Shown here: in pieces, positions 12,018-22,291 of the stretch
How positions within the stretch are numbered: the first letter of the stretch is position 1
How the letters are laid out: each line of letters starts with the position of its first letter
Source: Macropodus opercularis
Lineage: Eukaryota; Chordata; Actinopteri; Anabantiformes; Osphronemidae
NCBI GenBank assembly: GCA_030770545.1
Contig: CM061097.1
Span: 20,168,501-20,232,500 of the forward strand
Reading direction: 5' to 3'
Length of the DNA: 64,000 nt
Notes under the pieces: model-generated
The model's database searches: none
What the model was told of the DNA's origin: nothing
The model's input: only the letters and a program-made list of their open reading frames with translations
Position numbers and translations under genes: made by a program

Positions 12018-12330
12018 CAATTCCATTCAGTTTGATTTCTATTGCACCAATTCACAACAGCAGTCACCGCAAGGTGACAAAGACCTGACACAACTAAACA
12101 GATCCCACATAGAGCAACTTTTATTTGCAGTCAATCAATAAACTGTCTTCTAAATATAGACTTAAACATATATTATATAATATTAGTAATCACGTCATTT
12201 CTTTACTTAATTTAAAGCAGTAGAGAGGAAAAACCCCTCTATAGAGGAAGAAACCTCCAGCAGTTGGGGTGAAGGGATAGAGAAGAGAGAAAACACAGCA
12301 AGCGGCAACAGACACCTGCAGGATTCCTGC
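12018..12330 (-). mobile_element. LINE 3' end, 5'-truncated copy
   Basis: This matches the first part of the family copies at 18231 and 31140: the TTTATTTCTAT segment, the CCCACATAGAGCA block, GAGGAAGAAACCTCCAGCAG and the GGGATAGAGAAGAGAG block. In LINE orientation (minus) this is the 3' UTR end. The copy is diverged and internally deleted. Confidence 0.65.
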
Positions 12331-13855
12331 AGAACCAACTCTCACCTCCTGGCAGGCAGAAATATAAAATTTTCTTACCAATCAAAACTCTCGGTTGACA
12401 GCTACGTGGTTGTCGTCAGTTTCGCTCGGGCCTCTCGATCCAGCCGCCATGTCTTTACCACCTCCTTCTTTATTGGTGCCTTCCCGGTCTCCCTGGTAGT
12501 CAACCCAGTCGCTGGACCCTACCTTTCCTGTGTCCCGTGTCAAGCCAGTAAGTTCTAGTCCCTTATTTTAAAACGTACATGATTCACATACACACTAACA
12601 GGAGCTAAAAACAATCCCTGCTCTCTGTACAAAGCATTCATTGTTGTTGTAACAGCCTCATCTTCTTTGTATTGAGTATCTTGTATTTTTCAGTTCTCAC
12701 AGGTTTTAATATGTAGCCTACATCACACCCCACACAGAGGTTGTTTGACTACTTATCCTACGCAGGATGTCTGAGGTCTATGTAATTGACAAAAGACAGA
12801 TCCGCTGGCTCACGTTTCACGTTATCCGCAGGGTTCACGTTCCATTTCAGAGGTGTTTTGTTGTTTACATTATGTAGATTAGTGATTGGAATTGCACCTG
12901 TTCACCAACATGGTTTATATGCAACGCAAAATAATATGGTTTCATATAATTGAGTAACAATTTGTCAGTGCAGATGTGATTTAGAAATATATGTTTTATT
13001 TGTACAAATTCTGTGAGGGTGTGGTTAGTACTTTCTGAAGAGACTGAAGAAGAGAAGAGACAATGATTCATAGTTTGTCTAGTAAACGGATTCATTCATC
13101 TGTATGATGGATTCAATACTAATTAATTTCACAGGAACATTACAAATTAGCTTAAACATAGTTACTTCTCATATTGCATCAGCACCGTTGCTAAACAATA
13201 AATTTCATGTTTGGTTTTGGGAAGAAAATAATCAAACCAACTCCCACTTATATTTTTGTTTAAGGGCCATCAAAACTACAGAAAGTATTGGTCTTTGCAA
13301 CTGGAGCATCTGTGGTACCACAGAGGTCCACTTTTCACCAGACTCTACAGGTAGCAGTGTTTTTTTCTATTGGGGCAGGAGAGGCAGAGAATACATGTCT
13401 ATGATGAGCATGTAGGTAGCAATGACAGAAGTAAAAGTCTGAAGATGGCTGTGCTGAACCACGGTGGCCCCAGCTCGAACTCCACGCACAGAGCTGACAG
13501 GATCGAGCTACACTTGGTGGTCTCCCCGTGAAAGGGTTCAGGAAGAGCCAAATTTATCTCCGGGGTGACGAGAGTAACAGGCTGCGTCAGTCTCAGCAGA
13601 CGTAACAGAGGGTTCTGTCCCCACCTGCTTCATTCCGTGTGTGTGAGGAAGAGGGTTTGTGCTGTTTCAGTGTAAGTTGCAGGGCCTTTGTTTTTGAAGT
13701 AGGAAGTTAGAGCAATACAGTATTTGCTGCACCTGCATGTGCCATTGTCCTGAATCCAGAACCATCATTGAATATGTAGAAGGAAACAAAATCACTGCTG
13801 AAGCTGGACAAAAGAGTGTGGCCTGTTCGTGTGTTGTTTACTTTACTCTACTTCA
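12331..13855. other. Intergenic DNA, no gene recognised
   Basis: Only short frames without recognisable domains. The 103-codon plus frame at 13104-13415 has no domain, splice or codon signature. Confidence 0.4.
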
Positions 13856-13859
13856 TCAT

Positions 13860-14400
13860 ACACTTTGTGAGTGTTTTCTTTCCTCTATCCTATGGGTGTG
13901 GAACCTTTGATGCAGTATGTCAGCAGCCAACTTGTTTACACAAGGAAACAGCTGTTTGCATTGCGGAATGCCAGCGGGCCCCCCATGAACACTATCCCTG
14001 AGGAACTGTGGAGGTATCACAAGTGCCATGTGGGCAAGAAAGCGAAAGCAAGACGTCAGGAGAAGAGATGGAAATACAAGCCATTCCACTGGTTGTGATG
14101 GCAAACAAGGCTGCTGAACTGGCAGGGAATGTAGTTTGCTATGCCTAACTGAGATGTGGCTAACAAGCCCCAAGGCATGTCCCAAAGTGCCCAAGCAAAA
14201 GTGGAAATACTGGGGTTCAGTGTTGATTAGACAGAGATACCAAACTCGGCCGGGAAAAGACGGGTGGTGGCCTCGCACCACAACAGGTGGTGCAACCCTG
14301 GGCATGTTACAGTTAAAGAGATTATTTGTTGTAAAGGCCTTGAATTACTGGCAGTTTGTTACGAAACGGGCTGACTGACAGACAGGAATCAGGGATAATC
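13860..14400 (+). mobile_element. LINE endonuclease region, 5' part, interrupted
   Basis: The plus-strand translation contains QEKRWKYKPFHWL and then, across frameshifts, NRWCNPGHVTVKE with a following LELLAV. These are the opening endonuclease-domain segments of a jockey-like fish LINE (normally ...NDRWCN.GH.TVKE...ELLAV.LRPYYLPREF). Stops and shifts mark it as dead. The continuation is found at 15036-15380, past an LTR-like insertion. Confidence 0.6.
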
Positions 14401-14496
14401 CCTTTTAGACCTTTTAGGATTTTAGGCCGGCCACTAGGTGGTGACAGAGAATGTTCAGTTTCTTCAATGAGTCATAGCTAAGCTTGGAGGTCTCTC

Positions 14497-15033
14497 TGTT
14501 AGGCCGTAGGCTCCTAGGAGGCAGGGGAAAAGACCCACACGCACGACCCAGAAGACTGATGGTAAAGCTAAAGGCATTTTAATAAGGGATACAAATTAAT
14601 AAACGGAAATCTGATACGAACCAAATCACTGCGATGCAGGAACTCTTAACAACAGAGAACCGGACAAAAGATCACTGCAACTGCAGGAAATAACAATTAC
14701 CAAAACCAGGTAGGAACCATAGGACAGTTATCACTACACTGGGAAACACAAAAGTAACAATCTGAATACTGAGAATCAGCCAAACTAGAAATGGACAAAG
14801 GAGGGATGAGTACAAGACGTACAGAGGGTAACAACTACGACTGAGCACAGATCCACTGACCGAAGTTGCTCAGTGTGTGTGTCAGATCCACTGACACACA
14901 CACTGAGCAACTTAAATACTAACCGGAAATAAGGAGGCGTAAACCATAATGAGACTTGACTGCAAACAAAATCCAGGATGAAGACAACAAACCCCACAGC
15001 GCCCTCCAGGGGCCGGAGGCCCACACGGTCACA
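14497..15033 (-). mobile_element. Solo LTR-like insertion inside the LINE
   Basis: On the minus strand this begins TGTGACCGTGTGGGCC, has TATTTAAG as a TATA-like box, a T-rich body with TTCCTGCAGTTGCAGTGATC, a TTATTAAAATG region, and ends GGCCTAACA. TG...CA ends with this content are typical of a Gypsy-like LTR. It splits two adjacent parts of one LINE endonuclease frame, which supports an insertion. I could not identify a matching target duplication, so the exact ends are uncertain. Confidence 0.45.
14863..14913. repeat. Perfect 23-bp inverted repeat, 5-bp spacer
   Basis: Arms 14863-14885 and 14891-14913 are exact reverse complements. They start AAGTTGCTCAGTGTG and are separated by ATCCA. 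In the minus-strand LTR the hairpin lies directly after the TATA-like box, so it would form at the 5' end of the transcript. The 12-mer AGATCCACTGAC occurs both just before the hairpin (14849-14860) and across its spacer (14885-14896). Confidence 0.95.
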
Positions 15034-15035
15034 CA

Positions 15036-15380
15036 GTTAACCGTAGTTATCGCATGCTGTTTTTATTAGTGTGTACATTCCACCACGTCCCGTACCAGAC
15101 TGTGTCTCTGGTGACTTCAGTCATGTGACACTGGATTCCACCTTCTCTGTCTTTCAGTCAGACCACAACCATCTACATCTACAGCTGAAATACAAGCCAC
15201 AGGCGCGAAGGCAACTGAAATCCCTGTCTGTGGGAAAAGCAGGGCAATCTGCAGACAGTGATGTGGCCAGAACAAACCAACTGAACCACTTCTCCAGCAG
15301 GTTTGATGGCTCTGCTGCTAATGACCCTGCTAACGACGCTGCTATTGTCTTTGCAATTATCTCTGCAAGGTCTTAGACAT
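15036..15380 (+). mobile_element. LINE endonuclease region, 3' part
   Basis: The plus strand encodes VYIPPRPVPDCVSGDFSHVT then FQSDHNHLHLQLKYKPQARR. The GDF and SDH segments are the catalytic GDFN and SDH motifs of an apurinic-endonuclease-like LINE domain. The part normally between them (about 60 residues) is deleted. It continues the fragment at 13860-14400. Confidence 0.65.
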
Positions 15381-16249
15381 ATTTCCCTTGATGTTCATCC
15401 ATCCATTTGCTCAGTGTAGGAAGGAAACCTAACCCCAACCAGTAAATTTCCCTGATGTGCATCTCATCTCATCTTACGATTCAAACAACAGTGGATTATC
15501 AACCACTGAAATTACTGTTATAATCTCGACTGACTCGATTTCTTGACTTTGTAGGTCATTTACATTTCAAATCAACCTAGTGAAAGGTGAAACACCACAG
15601 TAGGCTGATTTTGATTGATTTCATACTTGTACCTACTACTCCTAACATAACATACTGTTCATAAGAAACACAAACAGCAGAGCCCATATGACTCAGTCGG
15701 TCTGGCCTGTCCTGACTCCCCTGCTGTGAATTCCTCTCTGGAATGTCGGCTAAGCTGGGGAAATGGACGCACTGTTGTACTATTGTATTTACAGATCCAA
15801 GCTTTGCTTAAGTCCCTTTCATTACTTGAATCTTTGAGTGGGTAAACTTCAGACCAGGTTTGGATGATGAATGGGGGATGTTTTAAAATATTGTAAAACC
15901 CACAGGAGGCCACTGCTGGGAGCTGCTGTTATTCGCCTCTCATCATTATTGTATACAGGAGACCAGAGGACAGGACAACAGATTGAGGCCTGGCAATATG
16001 TTTAGAACGTACAGAGAAAATACAATTCAATAAATATTATACTCATACATAAATAATATGTGTAATACGATTTTTCCTGATGTGCACACGTTCTCGTGCT
16101 GAGCCGACAGCGGTGTCATTAATTGTAAATAAACTGAACACAACCAAGTGTGAAAGTCATCAAGAGCCACAAAACAACAAGAAAAACTACGAGCCAGCGC
16201 AATTAGTGAAATCACAACTAGACTCTAAATCGTTCGAGGGTGAATGCTT
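15381..16249. other. Intergenic DNA, no gene recognised
   Basis: Nothing supported beyond short chance frames. Confidence 0.4.
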
Positions 16250-16380
16250 TTCTGTGGCCCTGTGATGGACCGATGGACTGGCGGTTTGTCCAGGGTGTGC
16301 CCTGCCTGTCGCCCTATTGGAAGGTGGGATAGGCTCCCAGCTATGCGCCTGGGACCCTTGTGGAAAAATTATGAAAAAAT
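16250..16380 (+). mobile_element. LINE/SINE tail fragment
   Basis: The segment CCCTGTGATGGACCGATGG, then GGCGGTTTGTCCAGGGTG, then GGGATAGGCTCCCAGC is the 3' tail shared by many fish RTE/Rex3-type LINEs and the SINEs they mobilise. Only this tail is present. Confidence 0.55.
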
Positions 16381-18230
16381 ATATTGAATAATAATAATTT
16401 TAACATGGACTCATGAAAACACTATAAAAACTGCTATAAAATGAGACTCTGAACTTTATTTCATTACAGTGTCTCTGTGGTTTTTATACTGGGCTCAAGA
16501 ACAGGCTGACTACACTGTTTTAATGGGAACAGGTCTAATAGAGCTAATAAAGCTTGGTCAGTGTTCAACCAGCAGGAGGCATGAGCATCGTCTTTTACAG
16601 CAACGAGGACGGGCCACGAACACCTTTAAGAACACTTCAAGTACAATTAAAGCAAGGAAGCGTTTGCTTTAACTTCAGCTGCTGAGCACAGCTCTTCCCC
16701 TCTCTCCCCTTCTCTGGTGTTAATGCCTCAGACACGGGTGACTGGTAGTAATCGTTAATACTGGCTCCTCTTCCATGGGCCTGTCCATTCCTCCTCCATA
16801 GCTTGGACAGTGTTTGGGTTTATCTGCTTGGGGCATTTGTCCTTTGGAGGACTCCTCTCATCTTGTTTTTATTTCTGAGGCCTTTTATGAGACAAACTCC
16901 CCTTTTTCATTCCATCTGTTTCGTTGGGACCAAAAGGTTCCTTTGATTCCTATTTGGCCTCTGGGACCTACAGCCTTTCCTCTCATTCCATCTCCAGCTC
17001 TGAGGCAACTTTCACAGGGTACTGTATCACACCTGCTAACATAACATGTATTTATGATGCATTGTATTTTGAGTAGCTGTCAATGCTGTCAGTCTTACTT
17101 TCCTGCTATTCTTTAGATTGTTTCAAATGAGCCCTTGTTGACTGAAATTAGCTATGACTTTCTTGAAATTAACAAGATTTACCAATTTTCTCTTTGTGAT
17201 TTCATGTTGACCATATATCACATGGAGAAATGATCTGGTGCAACATTTTACGATTTAGTTGAAGCTACCTGTGGTAAAACTCTGGCTCCCTGAAAGAACA
17301 GCGTAACTGAACGTCATCAGCATCTCAGACACGCTTGTAACACAGAATACTTGAAGCAAGAGGGATCATACATTAATGATTAAAACACCAGTGGCTCCCA
17401 TGACAGAAGCAGAGTCTCACATGATCTGATGATCTGACCTATGGCAACAGAAGAGTGTTCTGTCTGTGTTTCCGTTTGACTCACCTGTTTGTGGTCCTGT
17501 AATTTGTCTTGTCTGCATTTATACCTGTCTCTCAGGCTCTCGGCCCGATCCGTCAGTGTATCTGTCTGTTTCCACTTCCCCGACCTCCAGCCTTGGTAAA
17601 GCTCCTCAGTAAGTCTGTTAGTTCCTGCACTTTTCGAGTTTTCCACTGATTAACTAGGTGCAGCATTTTCATTTCTAGATTAGTCTGAGTTTGTGTTTAT
17701 TTCTGTTTCTGAATTCATTAGTTCCTGCCTTTTGCAGTGCTTTCTGTTTCTTAGTCTGTTTCTAAACTTGTGATCTGTGATCTTTTGTTAATCAGTACAC
17801 TTTTTGTCAAATTCCATCTCTAAGTCCAAATCTAAAACCTTATCTTTGCAGCTGAGTCCTCCCACCTGATATGTTCAGTCTGTTCATAACAAAAAGGCTG
17901 GAAGGACAGGAGTGGGTCTCCACGGAGCCAGGCAACCAAACACCCACATTACATCTTTAAAGATTCTTGCTCACCTTGTTTTTTATTCGTGTTTATACAT
18001 GCTTCACACAAAGGGAATTTTGATGTATACAAATGTGCAATGATAATAAATGGCTTATATTAGCTGATCTTAATAGCAATGTTTTGGCCAAATGCTGAAT
18101 TTGGATCCGCAGTTAAACATGCTGTAACTTACCTTAAAAAACAATGCAAATTCATATTACAAATTCAAAACTACCCGCAATTCTGTGCAAATTACAATAA
18201 TGAACAAGACACATTTTTGATTTCATTAAT
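16381..18230. other. Intergenic DNA with possible LTR-like stretch
   Basis: No gene is recognised. Bases about 17440-17900 have a T-rich texture with CACCTGTTTG, CATTTATACCTGTC and TTCCTGC segments, as in fish Gypsy LTRs, but without definable ends. Confidence 0.3.
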
Positions 18231-18651
18231 TCAGTTCAATTCAATTCAATTCAATTTTATTTCTATAGTTCCAATTCACAACAGCAGTTATCTCAAGGCA
18301 CTTACTTACACAAGTGAGGTTTAAGACCTGACACAACTAAACCCAACAAATTCCACATAGAGCAGCTTTGAATTGTAGCCAATCAATCATTTTAATAGCA
18401 GCAGTGGAGGAAAGACTTTCTCTCTACAGAGGAAGAAACCTCCAGCAGACCCAGGCTCAGTGTGGGCGACCATCTGCCTTGACCGGTTGGGGTGAAGGGA
18501 AAACAACAACGATGACGACGATGGCAACAACAACGGCAACAACAGAACACAGGCAGGATGGTTGGACCAGCAACTGAACACTGAGACACACGGCTCTGAG
18601 TCTGACGATACCTGGAGATGAGAATAGAGAGAGAGACAGAAAGAGAGAAAC
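18231..18651 (-). mobile_element. LINE 3' end, interrupted by the LTR element
   Basis: On the plus strand it starts with (TTCAA)n then TTTATTTCTATAG. Read as LINE on the minus strand this is the 3' end with a (TTGAA)n tail. It is interrupted at GAGAGAAAC (18651) by the LTR element and resumes at 23198 with GAAACACAACTAGGAGAG. Family copies at 26.47 and 31.54 kb keep these two parts joined. Confidence 0.8.
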
Positions 18652-19553
18652 TGTTACGATTTCGCTGGCAGAAGACTTTGGGAGGAGATGGAACAGGCTG
18701 AACCAAGTCGAGGGATGAATATTAACGAGTTTATTATGACAGTAGTAACACATGGAGGAAAATATGATGAAGCGTGTGGGAGTCAGCAGCCCAGGAAGGC
18801 GGTGGAGAGTGAAGAGGTGATGGCTGACGGCAGGCGAGAAGGGAATGGCTTGAGAACCTGGGGAATATGATAGAAAGTGAAGTGGTCCGGGAAGGTCTGC
18901 AGAGAGGCGTGGCTTGGTCGGGGTTCGCAGAGTGGGTAAACTCCACCGGGCCGCCGAGGGTGGGTTCGGGAACTTCCGGGTTCGGATCGCAGCGCGGCAA
19001 CTGACGAGACGGATCCTTCCTGTGGCTTGGAAAGCGGGTTAGCAGACAGGAAAACAAAACACCGGGCGACAGAGTAATCCAAGGAAGAAACAAAAAGCGA
19101 GCCGAACAAAAACACGGCCGATAGGTCCAGAATAGTCGGAGAAGCTGACGGCGCACCGCAGGCGCTCGTAGCCCGCTCCGGCGAACAGAGTCTTAATTCG
19201 CACTTACTGGTGCAGGCAGAGACGGCGTGGACCGCCAGAACACGGAGCAGAGAGAGTCAGGGACAAGCGTAGTTACTTCACAGATCCGTGGGCGTCAAAA
19301 CAAGAACAAGGTAACTCCAAGAAAACGAAAAAACTCACGGTTGGCGAGACGAGGTCCTAGGCGGGTCATGTGTCGAGACAGTAACATTTGATGGTCCGAC
19401 GGCGAAGTGAGCTGAGGGAAGAGCTTAAGAAGGGAGTTAATGAGCCAGATGAGAATAATCATGAGCAGGTGAGCGGAGCAGGTGTGGTGAGTGTCTCCGC
19501 CGGAGCCTTTCAGAATAAAAGCCTCCGGCGGAGCTGAAGTGTGGATCATGACA
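18652..19553 (-). repeat. 3' LTR of the non-autonomous element (902 bp)
   Basis: On the minus strand it starts TGTCATGATCC and ends AATCGTAACA. An 11-bp inverted repeat (19495-19505 and 19523-19533, CTCCGCCGGAG and its complement) lies about 20 bp from the LTR start and encloses a 17-bp loop. Differences from the other LTR are near 18749 (2-bp gap plus a substitution) and at 19237. Confidence 0.92.
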
Positions 19554-19556
19554 GTA

Positions 19557-19566
19557 CCCCCTCCTC
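19557..19566 (-). other. Polypurine tract
   Basis: GAGGAGGGGG on the minus strand lies 3 bp before the 3' LTR. Known role: primer for plus-strand DNA synthesis. It overlaps the stop codon (19567-19565) of the long frame and fixes the orientation of the element. Confidence 0.75.
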
Positions 19567-22291
19567 AAGGGCCGGATTCCAGACGGCCCATCCTTGTCAA
19601 TTCTACACAAGGTCGGGCGGGAGGAGGGGGACCAGGAGGAGGGACCAAACAAGACGCAGTCCCTCCCCTCTCGGGTCGCCGGGGCCGGAAACAGAAGGCG
19701 GGCCCCCCCTGGGGTCGCCAGAGCCGGAAACAGAAGGCGGGCCCCCCCTGGGGTCGCCAGAGCCGGAAACAAAAGGCGGGCCCCCCCTGGGGTCGCCAGA
19801 GCCGGAAACAAAAGGCGGGCCCCCCCTGGGGTCGCCAGAGCCGGAAACAAAAGGCGGGCCCCCCCTGGGGTCGCCAGAGCCGGAAACAAAAGGCGGGCCC
19901 CCCCTGGGGTCGCCAGAGCCGGAAACAAAAGGCGGGCCCCCCCTGGGGTCGCCAGAGCCGGAAACAAAAGGCGGGCCCCCCCTGGGGTCGCCAGAGCCGG
20001 AGACAGAGGGCGGACCCCCCCTGGGGTCGCCAGAGCCGGAAACAGAGGGCGGACCCCTCCTGGGGTCGCCAGAGCCGGAAACAGAGGGCGGGCCCCTCCT
20101 GGGGTCGCACATGACGAGGAACAGGAGCCTGTGTGGGCCCTCCAGGCCGCACAATACCAGGACCCCTGTGGAACATGGTGGGGACAGAACATGGTCGGGA
20201 AATGCTGAACCTGTTGTGGTGCGAGAGCCTGGGTGGTCGGCGTTGGCGGTGGTTGCCGCGGCGTAGGAGCCAGGGTGGCCGGCGTCGACAGGGGGTGCCG
20301 AGGCATGGAAGTCGGGGCGGCCGACGCCGGCGTCGACAGGGGGTGCCGAGGCATGGAAGTCGGGGCGGCCGACGCCGGCGTCGACAGGGGGTGCCGAGGC
20401 ATGGAAGTCGGGGCGGCCGACGCCGGCGTCGACAGGGGGTGCCGAGGCATGGAAGTCGGGGCGGCCGACGCCGGCGTCGACAGGGGGTGCCGAGGCATGG
20501 AAGTCGGGGCGGCCGACGCCGGTGTCGACAGGGGGTGCCGAGGCATGGAAGTCGGGGCGGCCGACGCCGGTGTCGACAGGGGGTGCCGAGGCATGGAAGT
20601 CGGGGCGGCCGACGCCGGTGTCGACAGGGGGTGCCGAGGCATGGAAGTCGGGGCGGCCGGCGTCTGTGGTTGCAGTGACGTGGAAACCTGGGCGGCCGGC
20701 GTCTGTGGTTGCAGTGACGTGGAAACCGGGGCGGCCGGCGTCTGTGGTTGCAGTGACGTGGAAACCGGGGCGGCCGGCGTCTGTGGTTGCAGTGACGTGG
20801 AAACCTGGGCGGCCGGCGTCTGTGGTTGCAGTGACGTGGAAACCTGGGCGGCCGGCGTCTGTGGTTGCAGTGACGTGGAAACCTGGGCGGCCGGCGTCTG
20901 TGGTTGCAGTGACGTGGAAACCTGGGCGGCCGGCGTCTGTGGTTGCAGTGACGTGGAAACCTGGGCGGCCGGCGTCTGTGGTTGCAGTGACGTGGAAACC
21001 TGGGCGGCCGGCGTCTGTGGTTGCAGTGACGTGGAAACCTGGGCGGCCGGCGTCTGTGGTTGCAGTGACGTGGAAACCTGGGCGGCCGGCGTCTGTGGTT
21101 GCAGTGACGTGGAAACCTGGGCGGCCGGCGTCTGTGGTTGCAGTGGCGTGGAAACCTGGGCGGCCGGCGTCTGTGGTTGCAGTGGCGTGGAAACCTGGGC
21201 GGCCGGCGTCTGTGGTTGCAGTGGCGTGGAAACCTGGGCGGCCGGCGTCTGTGGTTGCAGTGGCGTGGAAACCTGGGCGGCCGGCGTCTGTGGTTGCAGT
21301 GGCGTGGAAACCTGGGCGGCCGGCGTCTGTGGTTGCAGTGGCGTGGAAACCTGGGCGGCCGGCGTCTGTGGTTGCAGTGGCGTGGAAACCTGGGCGGCCG
21401 GCGTCTGTGGTTGCAGTGGCGTGGAAACCTGGGCGGCCGGCGTCTGTGGTTGCAGTGGCGTGGAAACCTGGGCGGCCGGCGTCTGTGGTTGCAGTGGCGT
21501 GGAAACCTGGGCGGCCGGCGTCTGTGGTTGCAGTGGCGTGGAAACCTGGGCGGCCGGCGTCTGTGGTTGCAGTGGCGTGGAAACCTGGGCGGCCGGCGTC
21601 TGTGGTTGCAGTGGCGTGACGGTCTGGGCGGCCGGCGTCTGTGGTTGCAGTGGCGATATGAGCCTGTGGATTTAGCATGGTGCAGAGTAGGACCCGGTTT
21701 GGCATGGCGTTGAGCCTGTCTAGGATGAACGTGGGTCCGAAGAGAGGCCCAGCTGAGAGACGGCTGAAACTCGGGGGCTGGGACCGGGGAAAACGGAGGG
21801 GTATGGAGAGGGTCCGCCTGGTGTTTCAGTTTTTGCCAGATAAGGCGGCCCTCAGAGGGTGAGAGACGAGGGGCGAGCTCAGGCGTCCTGGATGAGTCTT
21901 GAATCACGTGGCTGGCGCAGAAAACTGGAGAGGTGGCTTGGGTCTGTGAGAGGGCGGCAGAAAGTTCTGATATGGGTGAGACAGGCGAGGAGACAGGCTG
22001 TGGTCGTGGCAAGGGAGCAGACTGAGGACTTGGGGAGAGAGCAGACTGAGGACGGGGTGTCTCCCTCCTTCTGAGTCTGACCTGCATGGTCAGAAGCTCA
22101 GGAAACCTTGTGAGGTTCTTCAAACAGGGGTAGGTAGTGTAAACCTCCGTAACCCGGTCTAGAATGGAGATGCGGGACGTGGAGTCAGGGATATCCGGGA
22201 TGGTGTCTAACAGATTGAAGAGGGCCTGAATTACCTGCTCGAGGTCGGAAGCTAGGTCTGGTTCAGCGGGTTCCATGTTTGGTCGGACCAT
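19565..22291 (-). CDS. Gag-like repeat protein of the LTR element (908 aa)
   Basis: One uninterrupted frame fills nearly the whole internal region, from an ATG 2 nt inside the 5' LTR boundary to a stop in the polypurine tract. Residues 1-80 (MVRPNMEPAEPDLASDLEQV...) look like a small helical gag-like head, followed by a proline/serine-rich linker to about residue 220. Then come about 25 copies of a 13-residue basic repeat (RHCNHRRRPPRFP), about 8 copies of a 16-residue repeat (PPRLPCLGTPCRHRRR), a short unique part, and about 11 copies of a 13-residue repeat (CFRLWRPQGGPAF). No enzyme motif or zinc knuckle is seen. The basic repeats could bind nucleic acid; that is inference. Other frames are also open because every unit length is a multiple of three, so which frame is used is not proven. 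Confidence 0.5.
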   Translation of the reverse strand: MVRPNMEPAEPDLASDLEQVIQALFNLLDTIPDIPDSTSRISILDRVTEVYTTYPCLKNLTRFPELLTMQVRLRRRETPRPQSALSPSPQSAPLPRPQPVSSPVSPISELSAALSQTQATSPVFCASHVIQDSSRTPELAPRLSPSEGRLIWQKLKHQADPLHTPPFSPVPAPEFQPSLSWASLRTHVHPRQAQRHAKPGPTLHHAKSTGSYRHCNHRRRPPRPSRHCNHRRRPPRFPRHCNHRRRPPRFPRHCNHRRRPPRFPRHCNHRRRPPRFPRHCNHRRRPPRFPRHCNHRRRPPRFPRHCNHRRRPPRFPRHCNHRRRPPRFPRHCNHRRRPPRFPRHCNHRRRPPRFPRHCNHRRRPPRFPRHCNHRRRPPRFPRHCNHRRRPPRFPRHCNHRRRPPRFPRHCNHRRRPPRFPRHCNHRRRPPRFPRHCNHRRRPPRFPRHCNHRRRPPRFPRHCNHRRRPPRFPRHCNHRRRPPRFPRHCNHRRRPPRFPRHCNHRRRPPRFPRHCNHRRRPPRFPRHCNHRRRPPRFPRHCNHRRRPPRLPCLGTPCRHRRRPPRLPCLGTPCRHRRRPPRLPCLGTPCRHRRRPPRLPCLGTPCRRRRRPPRLPCLGTPCRRRRRPPRLPCLGTPCRRRRRPPRLPCLGTPCRRRRRPPRLPCLGTPCRRRPPWLLRRGNHRQRRPPRLSHHNRFSISRPCSVPTMFHRGPGIVRPGGPTQAPVPRHVRPQEGPALCFRLWRPQEGSALCFRLWRPQGGSALCLRLWRPQGGPAFCFRLWRPQGGPAFCFRLWRPQGGPAFCFRLWRPQGGPAFCFRLWRPQGGPAFCFRLWRPQGGPAFCFRLWRPQGGPAFCFRLWRPQGGPAFCFRPRRPERGGTASCLVPPPGPPPPARPCVELTRMGRLESGP
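19673..20105. repeat. Minisatellite A, 39-bp unit, about 11 copies
   Basis: The unit begins GGGTCGCCAGAGCCGGAAAC and ends GGCGGGCCCCCCCTG. Copies vary by a few bases (AAACAGAAG, AAACAAAAG, AAACAGAGG). The length of 13 codons keeps the frame open. Confidence 0.95.
20276..20655. repeat. Minisatellite B, 48-bp unit, about 8 copies
   Basis: The unit begins GGCGGCCGACGCCGG and ends GAGGCATGGAAGTCGG, equal to 16 codons. The first copies carry GCCGGCGTCGAC and the last ones GCCGGTGTCGAC, so variants are grouped in blocks. Confidence 0.95.
20656..21650. repeat. Minisatellite C, 39-bp unit, about 25 copies
   Basis: The unit begins GGCGGCCGGCGTCTGTGG and ends GTGGAAACCTG. About 12 copies on the left have AGTGACGTGG and those on the right have AGTGGCGTGG, a sharp two-block arrangement. 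The GGCGGCCG opening is shared with array B, which suggests related origins. Confidence 0.95.

Noticed and set aside
18734..19156. 140-codon minus frame in the LTR (also at 22252-22800)
   Set aside because: It lies in LTR sequence in both copies, has no recognisable domain, and LTRs are not normally coding; treated as chance.
19673..21650. CRISPR-like array appearance
   Set aside because: Units are contiguous tandem copies with no unique spacers, in a vertebrate retroelement; this is minisatellite DNA.
20233..21675. Long plus-strand frames (480, 365, 241 and 207 codons) through the minisatellites
   Set aside because: They exist because repeat units are multiples of three without stops. They have no gag-like head and run opposite to the LTR orientation and purine tract.
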